Shown: positions 43,976-55,881, counted from the stretch's first letter. The stretch is 64,000 nucleotides of DNA from Oscillospiraceae bacterium NTUH-002-81 (GCA_032620915.1 CP136052.1:899001-963000); one strand, 5' to 3'. A program made the numbers and translations. The notes: a model not told the origin generated them from the sequence alone.

Positions 43976-44680
43976 ATGGAACCGTTTGTAAGTCTGAAAA
44001 ATGTGCAGAAGATTTACCGTATGGGAGAGGTGGAGATCCGTGCGGTGGACGGTATGGATTTTGATATTTGGAAAGGGGAGTTCGTGGTGATCGTGGGCCC
44101 CAGCGGTGCCGGGAAGACAACGGTGCTGAATATTCTGGGCGGTATGGATACATGTACTTCGGGCAGTGTCCGGGTAGACGGCCGGGAGATCAGCGGACTG
44201 AAGGAACGGCAGCTCACGGCATATCGGCGGGATGACATCGGTTTTGTATTTCAGTTTTATAATCTGATCCAGAATCTGACAGCGCTGGAAAATGTAGAGC
44301 TGGCATTGCAGATCTGCCGGGAGCCGTTGGATGCGGCGCAGGTATTGGAAGATGTGGGGCTTGCCGGACGGAAGGATAATTTTCCGGCGCAGCTGTCCGG
44401 CGGGGAACAGCAGCGGGTGGCTATTGCCCGGGCGCTGGCAAAGAACCCAAAGCTTCTCCTCTGTGACGAGCCGACGGGAGCCCTGGATTATCAGACAGGA
44501 AAGGCTATTCTCCGGCTATTGCAGGAGACGTGCCGGGAAAAGGGAATGACGGTGATCGTCATCACACATAATCAGGCCATCACCCCCATGGCAGACCGGG
44601 TGATCCATATCAAGAATGGAAAGGCCGTGCAGATGGAGACCCATGCGCACCCTGTGTGTGCAGATGAGATAGAATGGTAG
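43976..44680 (+). CDS. ABC transporter ATP-binding protein (MacB/LolD-like)
   Basis: 234 aa. Walker [11 protein letters not shown]-loop FVFQFYNLI, signature [16 protein letters not shown], Walker [13 protein letters not shown], switch His in VITHNQA. Belongs to the FtsX-permease partner group (lipoprotein or peptide export). ATG 43976 with gaaggagg, 7 bp before the permease gene. Confidence 0.95.
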   Translation: MEPFVSLKNVQKIYRMGEVEIRAVDGMDFDIWKGEFVVIVGPSGAGKTTVLNILGGMDTCTSGSVRVDGREISGLKERQLTAYRRDDIGFVFQFYNLIQNLTALENVELALQICREPLDAAQVLEDVGLAGRKDNFPAQLSGGEQQRVAIARALAKNPKLLLCDEPTGALDYQTGKAILRLLQETCREKGMTVIVITHNQAITPMADRVIHIKNGKAVQMETHAHPVCADEIEW

Positions 44681-44687
44681 GAGGCTT

Positions 44688-47600
44688 ATGAAAAAACAGG
44701 CACTTCATAAGGATTTTACGATGGAAATACGCCGGACGCCGCACCGGTTTGGTTCTATTTTTCTCATTGTGGCGCTGGGCGTGGCGTTCTTTTCCGGCAT
44801 CCGGGCCACGGAGCCGGATATGCGGCTCAGTGCGGATGCTTATTATGATCATTCGGCACTGATGGATATCCGGGTGCTGGGAGACCTGGGGATGACAGCC
44901 GGGGATGTGGAAGCTATCCGTGAGGTGGAAGGCGTGCAGTCGGCGGTGCCGGAGTACAGCTGTGATGTACAGTGGAAGCAGGAGAGTGATGTACGCAATG
45001 TGCGGCTCATGTCGCTGGATGAGACGATCAACCGGATTTCGGTGACGGAGGGGCGGCTTCCGGAAACGACAGCAGAATGTCTGATGGATCAGCGGCTGGC
45101 CCAGATGACCGGAACAAAGCCGGGGGATGTGATTCCGCTGAGCACCGGGGATGATACGTTACTGGAGGATCGGATTTCCGGGGATCAGGTGACAGTGGTG
45201 GGGATTGGTACAACGCCTCTGTACCTGTCACTGGAGCGGGGGACAACTGCCATCGGCGACGGGGCGCTGGACGGGTTTCTTGTGTTGCGGCCGGAGGCAT
45301 TTACCATGGAGGCTTATACCCAGATCGCCGTGACGGTGGAAGGTGCTGCTGCAAAAACGTGCTACACAGACGCCTATGATGCGGTGGTGGATCGGGTGCA
45401 GGATCGGCTGGAGGCCATTGCAGAGGAACGCTGTGCCCTTCGCTATACCCAGGTGCAGACAGAGGCGCAGGATAAGCTCGCCCAGGGAGAAGCGGATATC
45501 GCAGACGCAAAGACGAAGCTTGCGGATGCCAGACAGGAGCTGACAGACGGGGAGGAGAAGCTGGCAGACGCAAAGGATACGCTGGCCTCCCATGAGAAGG
45601 ATCTGGCAGATGGCAGGCAGAAGGTGAACGATGCCCGGACGCAGCTGGCGGACGGAGAGCAGCAGCTGGCGGATGGATGGAAAGAATATGAGGACGGTGT
45701 TGCCCAGGCGGTGGACGGGATGGATGCGCTGAAAGAAAGCCAGCAGCAGCTGGCAGATGCGCGAACGCAGCTGGAAAACGGGTATGTGCAGATTGACGGC
45801 GGACTTACGCAGATCCGGGAAGGCCTGGGGACACTGGATGCCCAGGAGCAGGCGATCCTCTCCCAGGAGTTGCCGGAAGAGCAGAGGCAGGCAGCCCTGG
45901 ATCAGATCGCGGCAAGCAGGCAGGCGCTCCTGGAACAGCAGGGGGAACTGCAGCAGCAGCGGGCCCAGCTGGATACCCAGGAGACATTCCTGGCAGAGAA
46001 AGAAGCTCAGTGGAGACAGGGAAATGATGAAATCCACCAGGCACTGGAGAAACTGCGGCAGGCAAAGGCAACGCTGGAGGAGAAGGAGCAGGAGCAGGCA
46101 GACGGCAGGCAAAAGCTCGCGGATGCCGGAACAGAGTTGTCTGACGGGGAGAAGAAGCTTGCGGATGCCAAAGAAGAACTGGCCGATGCAGAGCGGGAGC
46201 TGGCGGACGGACAGCAGAAATTTGCAGAGAAAAGCCAGAATGCGGAAAAGGATATCGCAGACGGAGAGCAGAAGCTGGCCGATGCCCGGGAGGCATTGGA
46301 AGATCTGGAGGTGCCCGAGTGGTATGTGCTGGATCGCAATACGTTGGAAACCTATGTGGAATATGGGCAGAACGCAGACCGGATCGGTGCCATTGGCAAG
46401 GTATTTCCGGTGATTTTCTTCCTGGTGGCCGCGCTGGTGAGCCTGACGACCATGACGAGAATGGTGGAGGAACAGCGGACGCAGATCGGAACCATGAAGG
46501 CATTGGGATATGAGCGGACGGATATCGCCGAAAAATATGTCTGCTATGCGCTTCTGGCCAGTGTGCTGGGAAGTATGCTGGGCTGTGTGGTGGGCCAGAA
46601 GCTGCTTCCTGCGGTAATCATTCAGGCCTATAAAATCATGTATAACAATCTGCCGGACGTGCTGACACCTATGAATCCAGGATATTCCCTGCTGGCTTCT
46701 TTGCTGGCAGTGGCCTGTACGGTGCTGGCCGCACTGTCTGCCTGCTGGCGGGAGCTTCGCAGTGTTCCGGCAGTGCTCATGCGGCCGGAACCGCCAAAAG
46801 CCGGAAAAAGGGTGTTGCTGGAGCGGGTCGGCTGGCTGTGGAGGCGGCTGAATTTCAGCCAGAAGTCCACGGTGCGCAATCTTATGCGGTACAAAAAGCG
46901 GTTTTTCATGACAATCTTCGGCATTGGCGGCTGTATGGCATTGCTGCTGGTAGGCTTTGGCATTCGGGATTCGCTGGTGTGTATCGGGGACGTGGAATTC
47001 GGACAGATCCGAAAGTATGATGCCGTGCTCACCCTGGAGAAGGATTGTTCTGATGCGGCTGTGGAGAAGCTGGAAGGGCAGCTGGGGCAGGATGCGCGGA
47101 TCACCGGGATGATGCGGGCGGAAGAAAAAGCGATCGATGTGAGCAGTGAGGCGGCACAGACAGAGCGGTCAGCCTACCTGATCGTGCCGGCGGATCAGAA
47201 GCAGCTGGGGGATTTTATCACCCTGCGGCAGCGGACGGACGGGACGGCCATTTCCCTGTCGGAGGAGGGCATTGTCATTACGGAGAAGCTGGCCAAATTG
47301 CTGCATGTGCAGGTGGGGCAGACGGTGTTCCTGAAAGAGGACGATACGAGCCGACATGCGGTGAAGGTCACCGGTATCACAGAAAATTATTTTATGCATT
47401 ATATGTACATGAGTCCGGCGCTGTATGAATCCGTCTACGGGAACCAGCCGGATTTTCAGGAGATCTTCCTGGACACCACTTCCTCGGAAGCTGCTTTTGA
47501 GGATGTCCTGCGCACCGATTATATGCAGGAGGAAGCGGTGGCGGCGGTTTCCTTCTTAAGCGGAACGAGCGAGCGGGTGCGGGATATGCTGCGCAGCATG

Positions 47601-47999
47601 GATACGCTGATCTATGTGCTGGTGATTTCCGCAGGGCTCCTGGCATTTGTCGTTCTGTTTAACTTGAACCATATCAACATCACCGAGCGGCGGCGGGAGC
47701 TGGCAACCTTGCGGGTACTGGGCTTTTATGAGGAAGAGGTGTCCAGGTATGTATTCCGGGAAAATGTGGTGCTCACGGTCATCGGCGCCGGGGTGGGCGC
47801 CGGACTGGGCGTGCTTCTGCACCGGTTTGTCATTATGACGGCGGAGATCGATACGATGATGTTCGGGCGGCAGATCGCAGGCCTTAGCTTTGTATACAGT
47901 ATTTTGCTGACATTTTTGTTTTCCGGCATTGTCAATGTGGGAATGCATGTTACACTGAAGAAGATTAATATGGTAGAATCACTGAAAAGTGTGGAGTAA
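44688..47999 (+). CDS. FtsX-like ABC permease with a very long periplasm-side coiled coil (1103 aa)
   Basis: N-terminal helix after about residue 20 (FGSIFLIVALGVAFFSGI), an extracellular MacB-PCD-like part, then residues about 260-540 made of heptad-rich repeats with LADGEQQLADG and KLADAxxEL units, a long coiled coil. FtsX helices follow at about 575-700, then a second extracellular part and a final FtsX unit (LLAFVVLFNLNHINITERRRELATLRVLGFY). The architecture is known from large Firmicutes exporters of uncertain substrate. ATG 44688 with taggagg. Confidence 0.9.
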   Translation: MKKQALHKDFTMEIRRTPHRFGSIFLIVALGVAFFSGIRATEPDMRLSADAYYDHSALMDIRVLGDLGMTAGDVEAIREVEGVQSAVPEYSCDVQWKQESDVRNVRLMSLDETINRISVTEGRLPETTAECLMDQRLAQMTGTKPGDVIPLSTGDDTLLEDRISGDQVTVVGIGTTPLYLSLERGTTAIGDGALDGFLVLRPEAFTMEAYTQIAVTVEGAAAKTCYTDAYDAVVDRVQDRLEAIAEERCALRYTQVQTEAQDKLAQGEADIADAKTKLADARQELTDGEEKLADAKDTLASHEKDLADGRQKVNDARTQLADGEQQLADGWKEYEDGVAQAVDGMDALKESQQQLADARTQLENGYVQIDGGLTQIREGLGTLDAQEQAILSQELPEEQRQAALDQIAASRQALLEQQGELQQQRAQLDTQETFLAEKEAQWRQGNDEIHQALEKLRQAKATLEEKEQEQADGRQKLADAGTELSDGEKKLADAKEELADAERELADGQQKFAEKSQNAEKDIADGEQKLADAREALEDLEVPEWYVLDRNTLETYVEYGQNADRIGAIGKVFPVIFFLVAALVSLTTMTRMVEEQRTQIGTMKALGYERTDIAEKYVCYALLASVLGSMLGCVVGQKLLPAVIIQAYKIMYNNLPDVLTPMNPGYSLLASLLAVACTVLAALSACWRELRSVPAVLMRPEPPKAGKRVLLERVGWLWRRLNFSQKSTVRNLMRYKKRFFMTIFGIGGCMALLLVGFGIRDSLVCIGDVEFGQIRKYDAVLTLEKDCSDAAVEKLEGQLGQDARITGMMRAEEKAIDVSSEAAQTERSAYLIVPADQKQLGDFITLRQRTDGTAISLSEEGIVITEKLAKLLHVQVGQTVFLKEDDTSRHAVKVTGITENYFMHYMYMSPALYESVYGNQPDFQEIFLDTTSSEAAFEDVLRTDYMQEEAVAAVSFLSGTSERVRDMLRSMDTLIYVLVISAGLLAFVVLFNLNHINITERRRELATLRVLGFYEEEVSRYVFRENVVLTVIGAGVGAGLGVLLHRFVIMTAEIDTMMFGRQIAGLSFVYSILLTFLFSGIVNVGMHVTLKKINMVESLKSVE

Positions 48000-48013
48000 G
48001 GAGATAGAAATAT

Positions 48014-51000
48014 ATGGCATTACAGCTGATCATCGGCGGTTCCGGTGCGGGAAAATCTTACTGTCTGCAGCAGCAGATCATCCGGGATTCCATTGCCCAT
48101 CCCCGGGAGCGGTATGTGCTGCTCGTGCCGGAACAGTTTACCATGCAGACCCAGAAGGATCTGGTGACGCGCCACCCGGCGCACGGCATTATGAATATCG
48201 ATGTGCAGAGCTTTCAGCGCCTGGCCTATCATGTGTTTGATGAAGTGGGCGGCAGCAGAAAGGTGCTGGAGGAGACGGGCAAAAGCCTGGTGATCCGGCG
48301 TCTGGCCCAGCAGAACCGGGAGAAGCTGACTCTGCTGGGGAGCAAGCTGGAGCGGATGGGCTATGTGGGAGAGATGAAGTCTGTCCTGTCAGAGCTGACC
48401 CAGTACCGGGTGGGGCCGGAGCTTCTGGAAAAGCTGCAAAAGGAGACCGGGGACAACCGGGTGCTGGCGGACAAGCTGCATGATATTCAGGTGCTGCAGG
48501 AGGCTTTCCAGGCTTATAAGGAAGAGACGTATATCACTTCCGAGGAAATCCTGGAGGCCTGCAGCCATGTCATCGGGAAATCCCGGATGGTGGCAGACAG
48601 TGTGGTGGCGCTGGACGGTTTTACCGGATTTACGCCGGTGCAGTATCTGCTGCTGGAGCGGCTGATGTGCTGTGCCCGGGAGGTGATCGTGACCGTGACC
48701 CTTCCGGCACAGGAGTATCCGTTTACCGCTCTGCACGCGGAGGAGCTGTTTGCCATGAGCAAGCAGACCATCTGGGAGCTGACTAGAATTGCCCGGGAGC
48801 AGGGGATTGCGATAAAGGAGCCACTGCTTTTAGGCAGGGAGGGAATGCCCCGGTTTGTAGGGGCGGACCATCCGCTGGCATTTCTGGAAGCGCATCTGCT
48901 GCGGTATGACGGGGCGGTTTACCCGGGAGAGCAGCAGGCAGTGCGTCTCATCCGGGCGGAGGAGCCCCGGCAGGAAGTACGGTTTGTGGCCGGGGAGATC
49001 TGGCGCCTCATCCGGGAGGAGGGGTACCGGTTCCGGGATATCGCCGTCATCACCGGAGATATGGAAGGGTATGCCGGGTATATCGAGCAGCAGTTTGCGG
49101 ATAGCCGGATCGCCTGCTTCATCGATCATAAACGGGACATTCTGGCTAATCCCTTTGTGGAATTTCTGCGGGCGGCGCTCGAGATGCTGGAGGAAAATTT
49201 TTCTTATCCCAGTGTTTTTCGGTATCTTCGTTCCGGCCTTACCGGCATTCCGGAGAACATCATCGACCGGATGGACAATTACTGCCGGGCGCTGGGCATC
49301 CGGGGGTATCGTCGGTATGAGGAAACCTGGGAAGCTCTTTATCAGGGGGAGGATCCCGCAGAGCTGGAGGACATCAATGCAGCCAGAGAACAGCTGCTTT
49401 CTCAGGTGCGGGAGCTGAAAGAGACGTACAGCGGCGCCGGAAAAACGGTGCGGCAGCGGACGGAAGGGCTGTGCCGCTGGTGTGCCCGTCTGCATATCCA
49501 GCAGCAGCTGAAAGACCGGGAACTGTCCTTTCAGGCCAGGGGCGAGCTGGCGTTGGCCCGGGAATATGCCCAGGTGTACCGGATCGTGATGGAACTGTTT
49601 GATAAACTGGTGGAGCTTTTGGGGGATGAGGTCATTGCCCTGAAGGATTACGCCAAAATCCTGGATGCCGGTCTGGAGGAGGCCCGGGTGGGGATCATCC
49701 CGCCGGGGGCAGATCAGGTAACCGTGGGAGATATCGAGCGCACCCGCCTGAAGGATATCAAAGCGCTGTTTTTCGTGGGTGTCAATGAGGGCATCATTCC
49801 GACCAATGGCGCCCGTTCCGGCATTTTGTCAGAGCTTGACCGGGAAAGCCTGGGCAGACATCATCTGCATCTGGCGCCAAGCCGGAAGGAAAATGCCTAT
49901 ATCCAGCAGTTCTATCTGTATCTGAACGTAAGCCGTCCCTCCGAGCGGCTGTATGTGAGCTTCAGCGGCAGGAACCGGAAAGGGGAGGTGCTCCGTCCCT
50001 CCTATCTGGTGGGTATGCTGCGAAGTCTTTATCCGGGCTGTGTGCCGGTATCAGCGCCGCTGACGCCTGCTTCCCGCAGGCAGGGGCTGGAGCTGCTGGC
50101 CAGACAGCTGGGGATGGCAGAAGAGACGGAAAATCTGCCGGTGCTGGAAGGACTTCTGGCTTATTTTCAGGAGGAACCGGTGTCTGCAGGGAAGCTTGCC
50201 CGGGTGCTGCAGGCGGCGAAAGGACAGCAGCGGCGGACGGCACTTGACCGGGCTGCCGTCCGGGCGGTGTACGGGGAAACACTGGTGGGAAGTGTGACGA
50301 GGCTGGAAAAATATGCATCCTGCGCGTATGCCCACTTCCTTTCCTATGGCCTGCGCTTAAAGGAGCGGCAGGAGTATACCTTTGCGGCCATGGATCTGGG
50401 AAATGTGCTGCACAAAGCGCTGGAGCTGTATACCGGGGAACTGGAAAAGAGCAGCTATACCTGGTTTGACATTCCGACGGAGGAACAGGCGGCGCTGATG
50501 GATCGCTGCATCAGCCAGGTGGCGGAGGAATACGGCAACACGATCCTGCGCTCAACCGCCAGAAATACGTATATGATCGACCGGATGAAGCAGATGGGCC
50601 GCCGGACGGTGTGGGCCATCACGGAGCAGATCCGGTGCGGCAGGTTTGCCCCCAGAGGATTTGAAATTTCGTTTTCTGCGGCAGAGCATCTGGATGCGGT
50701 GACGTTTACACTGGGGACGGGAACGAAGATGAGGCTCACCGGCCGGATCGATCGGACAGATGTGTACGAGGACGACGGTCACATGTATGTGAAAGTGATG
50801 GATTATAAGACCGGGCGGAAGACCTTTGACGTGGGGGAGGTTTATCACGGCCTTTCCCTGCAGCTGGCGGTCTATATGAATGCGGCGCTGGAAATGGAGC
50901 AGCGCACCCATGCGGGAAAAGAGATCGTCCCGGCGGCCATGCTCTATTATCAGATCAAGGATCCGATCATTGACGCGGAGGATGATATTTCGCCGGAGCA

Positions 51001-51451
51001 GCTGGAGGAGGAGCGGAGAAAAGCGCTCTGCACGAAAGGGCTGGTCAACCGGGATCCCGATATCATCCATCTGCTGGATGGCCGGATCGGCGCCAGCTCC
51101 TGGGCGATCCCGGCGGGGGTGACCAAAACGGGGGCACTGAGCGCCCGGTCATCGGCGGCGGATACCGCCCAGATGGAGCAGCTTTTTGCCCGGGTGAGAA
51201 CCCAGATGACCCGGTTCGGCACGGAGATCATGGAGGGAAGCATGGAAGCCCGCCCTGTGAAAAAGGGAGAGCAAACCGCCTGTGATTTCTGCCCTTACGG
51301 CGGCATCTGCGGGTTTGATCCCAAGCTCCCGGATGAGCAGTTCCGGCGGATCCCGTCGCTGGGAGCTGCCGATGTCTGGGAAAAGCTGGCACAGACGTCA
51401 GAAACCGGGGAACAGAAAACAGACATCCTTAGTCGGAAAGGAGATGCGTGA
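48014..51451 (+). CDS. addB: ATP-dependent nuclease subunit AddB
   Basis: 1145 aa. Degenerate helicase part with Walker A GGSGAGKSY; C-terminal RecB-like nuclease with GRIDRTD and VMDYKTGRK, and the Fe-S cluster cysteines in CAYAHF and CDFCPYGGICGF. Partner of AddA in double-strand break resection and Chi-like recognition. ATG 48014 with aaggag. Its stop overlaps the addA start by one base. Confidence 0.96.
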   Translation: MALQLIIGGSGAGKSYCLQQQIIRDSIAHPRERYVLLVPEQFTMQTQKDLVTRHPAHGIMNIDVQSFQRLAYHVFDEVGGSRKVLEETGKSLVIRRLAQQNREKLTLLGSKLERMGYVGEMKSVLSELTQYRVGPELLEKLQKETGDNRVLADKLHDIQVLQEAFQAYKEETYITSEEILEACSHVIGKSRMVADSVVALDGFTGFTPVQYLLLERLMCCAREVIVTVTLPAQEYPFTALHAEELFAMSKQTIWELTRIAREQGIAIKEPLLLGREGMPRFVGADHPLAFLEAHLLRYDGAVYPGEQQAVRLIRAEEPRQEVRFVAGEIWRLIREEGYRFRDIAVITGDMEGYAGYIEQQFADSRIACFIDHKRDILANPFVEFLRAALEMLEENFSYPSVFRYLRSGLTGIPENIIDRMDNYCRALGIRGYRRYEETWEALYQGEDPAELEDINAAREQLLSQVRELKETYSGAGKTVRQRTEGLCRWCARLHIQQQLKDRELSFQARGELALAREYAQVYRIVMELFDKLVELLGDEVIALKDYAKILDAGLEEARVGIIPPGADQVTVGDIERTRLKDIKALFFVGVNEGIIPTNGARSGILSELDRESLGRHHLHLAPSRKENAYIQQFYLYLNVSRPSERLYVSFSGRNRKGEVLRPSYLVGMLRSLYPGCVPVSAPLTPASRRQGLELLARQLGMAEETENLPVLEGLLAYFQEEPVSAGKLARVLQAAKGQQRRTALDRAAVRAVYGETLVGSVTRLEKYASCAYAHFLSYGLRLKERQEYTFAAMDLGNVLHKALELYTGELEKSSYTWFDIPTEEQAALMDRCISQVAEEYGNTILRSTARNTYMIDRMKQMGRRTVWAITEQIRCGRFAPRGFEISFSAAEHLDAVTFTLGTGTKMRLTGRIDRTDVYEDDGHMYVKVMDYKTGRKTFDVGEVYHGLSLQLAVYMNAALEMEQRTHAGKEIVPAAMLYYQIKDPIIDAEDDISPEQLEEERRKALCTKGLVNRDPDIIHLLDGRIGASSWAIPAGVTKTGALSARSSAADTAQMEQLFARVRTQMTRFGTEIMEGSMEARPVKKGEQTACDFCPYGGICGFDPKLPDEQFRRIPSLGAADVWEKLAQTSETGEQKTDILSRKGDA

Positions 51452-54400
51452 TGGCAGTAACATGGACAGAAGATCAGCGGCGGGTCATCGACACCCGCAA
51501 AAAGAATATTCTCGTATCCGCGGCAGCCGGTTCCGGCAAGACGGCGGTGCTGTCACAGCGCATTTTATCGCTGATCATGGATCCTGAGGATCCGGCAGAT
51601 ATCGACGCGCTTCTGGTGGTAACCTTCACCCGGGCGGCTGCCGATGAGATGCGGGAGCGTATCCGGCAGGCGCTGGAGGACGCACATCGCCAGCATCCGC
51701 GTGACCGCCATCTGCTGCGGCAGCTGACGCTCATTCACAGTTCCTCCATTATGACCATCGACAGTTTCTGCAGCCAGGTGGTGCGCAACTATTTTCAGGA
51801 GGTGGATCTGGATCCGTCGTTCCGTGTGGGAGAGGATGGAGAACTGCGGCTCCTGCAGCAGGATGTGCTGGGAAACGTGCTGGAGGAAGCTTACGAGGAA
51901 GGGGAGAAGGATTTCCTGAAATTTGCGGACTGCTACGCCTCCGGGCAGAACGATAAAATGCTGGAGCAGCTGATCCTGCGGCTGTATGGCTTTTCCCAGA
52001 GCTATCCGTGGCCGGAGCAGTGGCTGGAGCAGTGCGGTGGAATACAGGACTGCCCAGAAGGAACGGGAAACCACTGGCTTGCAACCCTGATCGCGGGCAT
52101 TCACAAAACCATCGAAAGCTATGAAGCTTACGCAGGGATGGCGCTTCGCATCTGCCAGGAGCCGGATGGCCCCTGGATGTATGACCCGATGGTGACATCG
52201 GATCTGGAAGCGCTGGAAGCCATGAAAGCGGCGGCAGATTATGGGGCTCTGTATGAAGCGGTGACCGGCTATGCGCCCCAGCGGCTTTCCGCCAAAAAGG
52301 ATCCGGCTGTCTCCGAGGCCAAGAAAGAGATGGTGAAATCCTTACGGGAAACATGGAAATCAGGCATTGATGATCTGAAAAAGAAATATTTTACCCAGAA
52401 TGAACAAAAGATGCAGGAAATTATGCAAAAAAGTACCTGGGCATCGTATGTTCTCGTGCGGATCACTCTTCGTTTCCTGCATGCCTATGAGGAAGCCAAG
52501 CGGGAGAAGAATCTGGTGGATTTTTCTGATCTGGAGCACGATGCTGTGCAGATTTTCTGCGGGGAGGACAGGAGGCCCACCGATGCGGCCCGGGCCTATG
52601 CCGCCCGTTACCGGGAGATCTTCATTGATGAATATCAGGACAGCAACCTGGTGCAGGAGATTTTGCTGAACAGCATTTCCGGGGAAAGCAGAGGGCTGCA
52701 CAACCTGTTTATGGTGGGGGATGTGAAGCAGAGTATCTACAGCTTCCGGCTGGCAAGGCCGGAGCTGTTCATTGAGAAGTATAACCGGTATGGTGCGGGG
52801 GAGGAAGGCTGCCTTCGCATTGATCTGAAGCAGAATTTCCGAAGCCGGGAGGAGGTGCTGGAAAGTGTAAACTTCCTGTTCCGGCAGCTGATGCAGCCGG
52901 ATCTGGGGGCCATTGCCTATGATGACGCAGCGGCGCTCTACCCGGGAGCGGTCTATGCGCCCGGGCAGCAGCAGGAGACGGAGGTGCTGCTGCTGGATGA
53001 CCGGCCGGATGCAGGGGAGGATGGCCGGACGGCGAGAGAGCTGGAAGCGAAAATCTGTGCAGACCGGATCCGGGCACTGATGGGGCAGCTGCAGGTGACG
53101 GATAAGGAGACCGGACAGTTGCGGCCTGTCCGCTATTCTGATATGGTCATTCTCATGCGTGCCATGGATGGCTGGGCGGATGTGTATCAGGATGTGCTGG
53201 AGGAAGAGGGGATCCCCTGCCGCACTGTGCTGCGCAGTGGCTATTTCAACGCCTACGAGATCCAGACCATGCTCAACATGCTGCGCATCATCGACAATCC
53301 CAGACAGGACATTCCGCTGACCGCGGTGATGAAGTCCGTCATGGGCGGTTTTGACGAACAGGAGCTGGCACTGATCCGCGGCGCATTCCCGGACTGTAAC
53401 TTCCATGAGGCCTGCCAGCGCTGCGCAGAAGCTGACACGACAGGAAGCAGCCAGAAAGTATCAGACGCGGACATAATGGGAAATGATCGGAAAGCGTCGA
53501 GAACAGATGGGACGGGAAAAAACTGGGAAGCGCTCTGCCGGAAAACGGCGGCCTTTTATGCCATGCTGGAGCACTACCGGCAGATGCTGCCCTATACGCC
53601 CATCCATCAGCTGATCGGTGTGATCCTGGATGAAACCGGATTTTCCGCCTGTGTCAGCGCCATGCCGGGCGGTGAGGTGCGGACAGCCAATCTGGCAATG
53701 CTGGCGGATCGAGCCATGGTATTTGAGAGCACCAGCTACAAGGGGCTGTTTCATTTTATCCGGTACATTGACCGGATGATCCGTTTCCAGGTGGACTACG
53801 GGGAGGCCGATGCGGGAACCGAGCGGCCGGATGCTGTGGAGATCCAGAGCATCCATAAGAGCAAGGGTCTGGAATATCCGGTGGTGTTTGTCACCGGCCT
53901 GGGAAAACGGTTCAACGAGATGGATGCCAGAAGTATGGCGGCGCTGCATATGGAGGACGGCATCGGCATGGACGCCATTGATCCGGTGCGACGGCTGCGG
54001 ATGCCAACCTTGAAAAAGAAGGCCATCCAGCGGCGGATGAAGGAAGAAATGCTGGGCGAGGAGCTGCGGGTGCTTTACGTGGCTATGACCCGGGCAAAGG
54101 AGAAGCTCATTCTCACCGGTGCCGTGAAGGATCGGGAAAAACGGATTCTGTCCTGGTATCGGGAGGCGGGCAATCCGGCAACGACGATCACCTATGCCAC
54201 CCGTTTTTCTGCGGGCAGCTGTCTGGATCTGATCATGCCGGCGCTGCTGCGCAACCAGTGCTGTGAGGAATTGCTGAAAGAGGCTGATCTGTGGCCGCCC
54301 TTTGGCCATGCACTCTACCGGGCGGATACCAGAACCCGGGTATATTGGGTAGAGCCCTTTTCTCTGGCCAGTCAGTCGGTGAAAAGGGAGCTGACCCGTC

Positions 54401-55234
54401 AGGATCGGACGAAACGGTGGGAAGCACTGCTGGGGCAGGAAGCAGCTGACAGCACATTATCCCCGGAGGCCCGGGCGGTGCGGGATCATCTGCGGGAGCT
54501 GCTGGATACGCCTTATCCCTGGGAAGCCCAGACACATCTGCCGGTGAAGCTGTCGGTATCGGAGCTGAAACGGCAGAAGCGGCTGCTGGAGGATGTGGAG
54601 CAGGAGGAGCTTTACCAGGAAGAGACGGTTATTCCGCTGATCCCCCGGTTTTTGCAGGAGCAGGAGGAAACGTCCGGAGCCCTGCGGGGAGACGCCTACC
54701 ATCATCTCATGGAGCGGCTGGATTTTGGCACGGTGGAGCCAGAGGCCCGGGCCGTGCAGCAGGCAGCGGAGCAGTATATCGCGGCTGGTGTATACACGGC
54801 GGAGGAATATGCGCTGGTGGAACCGGCGGACATTGCCAAAATGCTGGGAAGTCCCCTGGGCAGGCGGATGGCGGCGGCAGCCGGGCAGGGGCCTTCTGTA
54901 CCGGGAGCAGCCCTTCGTGCTGGGAATCCCGGTGGCATCGACTGTCTCATCGGAAAGCCTGCACGGGAAAGCGTTGCGGACGACACAGGAAGCCGTCGGA
55001 TCCACCGACGAGTGGACGCTGGTGCAGGGAATCATCGATGCCTTTTTTTACGAGGACGGGGAAATCGTCCTCATGGACTATAAGACCGACCGGCTGTACC
55101 GGGAGGAGGATTTTCGGGAGCGGTACGGCATTCAGCTGGAATATTATCGAAGGGCACTGGAGCAGATCACCGGAAAACAGGTAAAGGAGACATGGATCTA
55201 TTCCTTCACGCTGGGCAGAGCCATTCGCCTGTAA
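51451..55234 (+). CDS. addA: ATP-dependent helicase/nuclease subunit AddA, frame broken at 54888
   Basis: UvrD-like helicase with Walker A SAAAGSGKTAVLSQRI, IFIDEYQDSN, GDVKQSIYSFR, and YVAMTRAKEKLILTGA; C-terminal nuclease motif VLMDYKTDRLY. The helicase frame runs out at 55083. One G fewer in 54888-54891 gives AAAAGQGLLYREQPFVLGIP and continues through the nuclease to 55234, 1260 aa, normal for AddA. Start ATG 51451 with aaaggag. Confidence 0.95.
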
Positions 55235-55386
55235 ACAGAGCAGCTGTGGGGAAAATTGAAACTGACCGCAGAAGAATATGCGCGAACGGATTCTTTCGGA
55301 AATCTTCAGAAAAATTTCAGGGTTCTTCCCTTGTGATGCGCCGGAAACCGACCTATAATAGGAAACAGGTAGAGGAGGAAGAGCAT

Positions 55387-55572
55387 ATGGATAAGAAATT
55401 ATATCGTTCGAGAAAAAATAAAATGCTGTGCGGCGTGTGTGGTGGCCTGGGAGAATATCTGGGGATCGATCCCACGGTGGTGCGTCTGCTGGTGGTGCTT
55501 TTGAGCCTTTCCAGCGTGGGAATGGGTGTTATCATTTATTTTGTGGCGGCTTTCATCATTCCTGAAGAATAA
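55387..55572 (+). CDS. PspC-domain membrane protein (61 aa)
   Basis: MDKKLYRSRKNKMLCGVCGGLGEYLGIDPTVVRLL followed by one membrane helix (LLVVLLSLSSVGMGVIIYFVAAFII). This is a complete stand-alone PspC domain. ATG 55387 with agaggagg. Role in envelope stress is known for the family, not shown here. Confidence 0.92.
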   Translation: MDKKLYRSRKNKMLCGVCGGLGEYLGIDPTVVRLLVVLLSLSSVGMGVIIYFVAAFIIPEE

Positions 55573-55608
55573 GCGCCGGGCAGACCGGGCATACTCTCTG
55601 ACAGGCAG

Positions 55609-55881
55609 ATGACGGAAGGGAGTATGGCAGGGATGACACAGAAAAAAGAGAAGAAGATCGATCTGGAAGCGCTGGAACCGGAGGAGCTGATGAAATATGA
55701 GATCGCCGGGGAGCTGGGGCTTCTGGACCGGGTCATGGAAAACGGCTGGAAATCGCTGACCGCCAAAGAGACCGGAAGGGTTGGCGGCATTCTGGCCAGA
55801 CGGCGCAAAGCGATCCGCAGCGAGGGTGAAGCGGCGAAGACAGAAGCAAAAGAGACGGCGGAAGCAAAGTACGAAAACTGA
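55609..55881 (+). CDS. Alpha/beta-type small acid-soluble spore protein-like (about 82-90 aa)
   Basis: Core MKYEIAGELGLLDRVMENGWKSLTAKETGRVGGILARRRK matches the Clostridia SASP pattern (EIAxELG ... GRVGG), a DNA-protecting spore protein. Start ambiguous: ATGs at 55609, 55624 and 55633; the last begins MTQKKEKKIDLEALEP and fits the family best, but none has an ideal site. Supports sporulation ability. Confidence 0.8.
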   Translation: MTEGSMAGMTQKKEKKIDLEALEPEELMKYEIAGELGLLDRVMENGWKSLTAKETGRVGGILARRRKAIRSEGEAAKTEAKETAEAKYEN

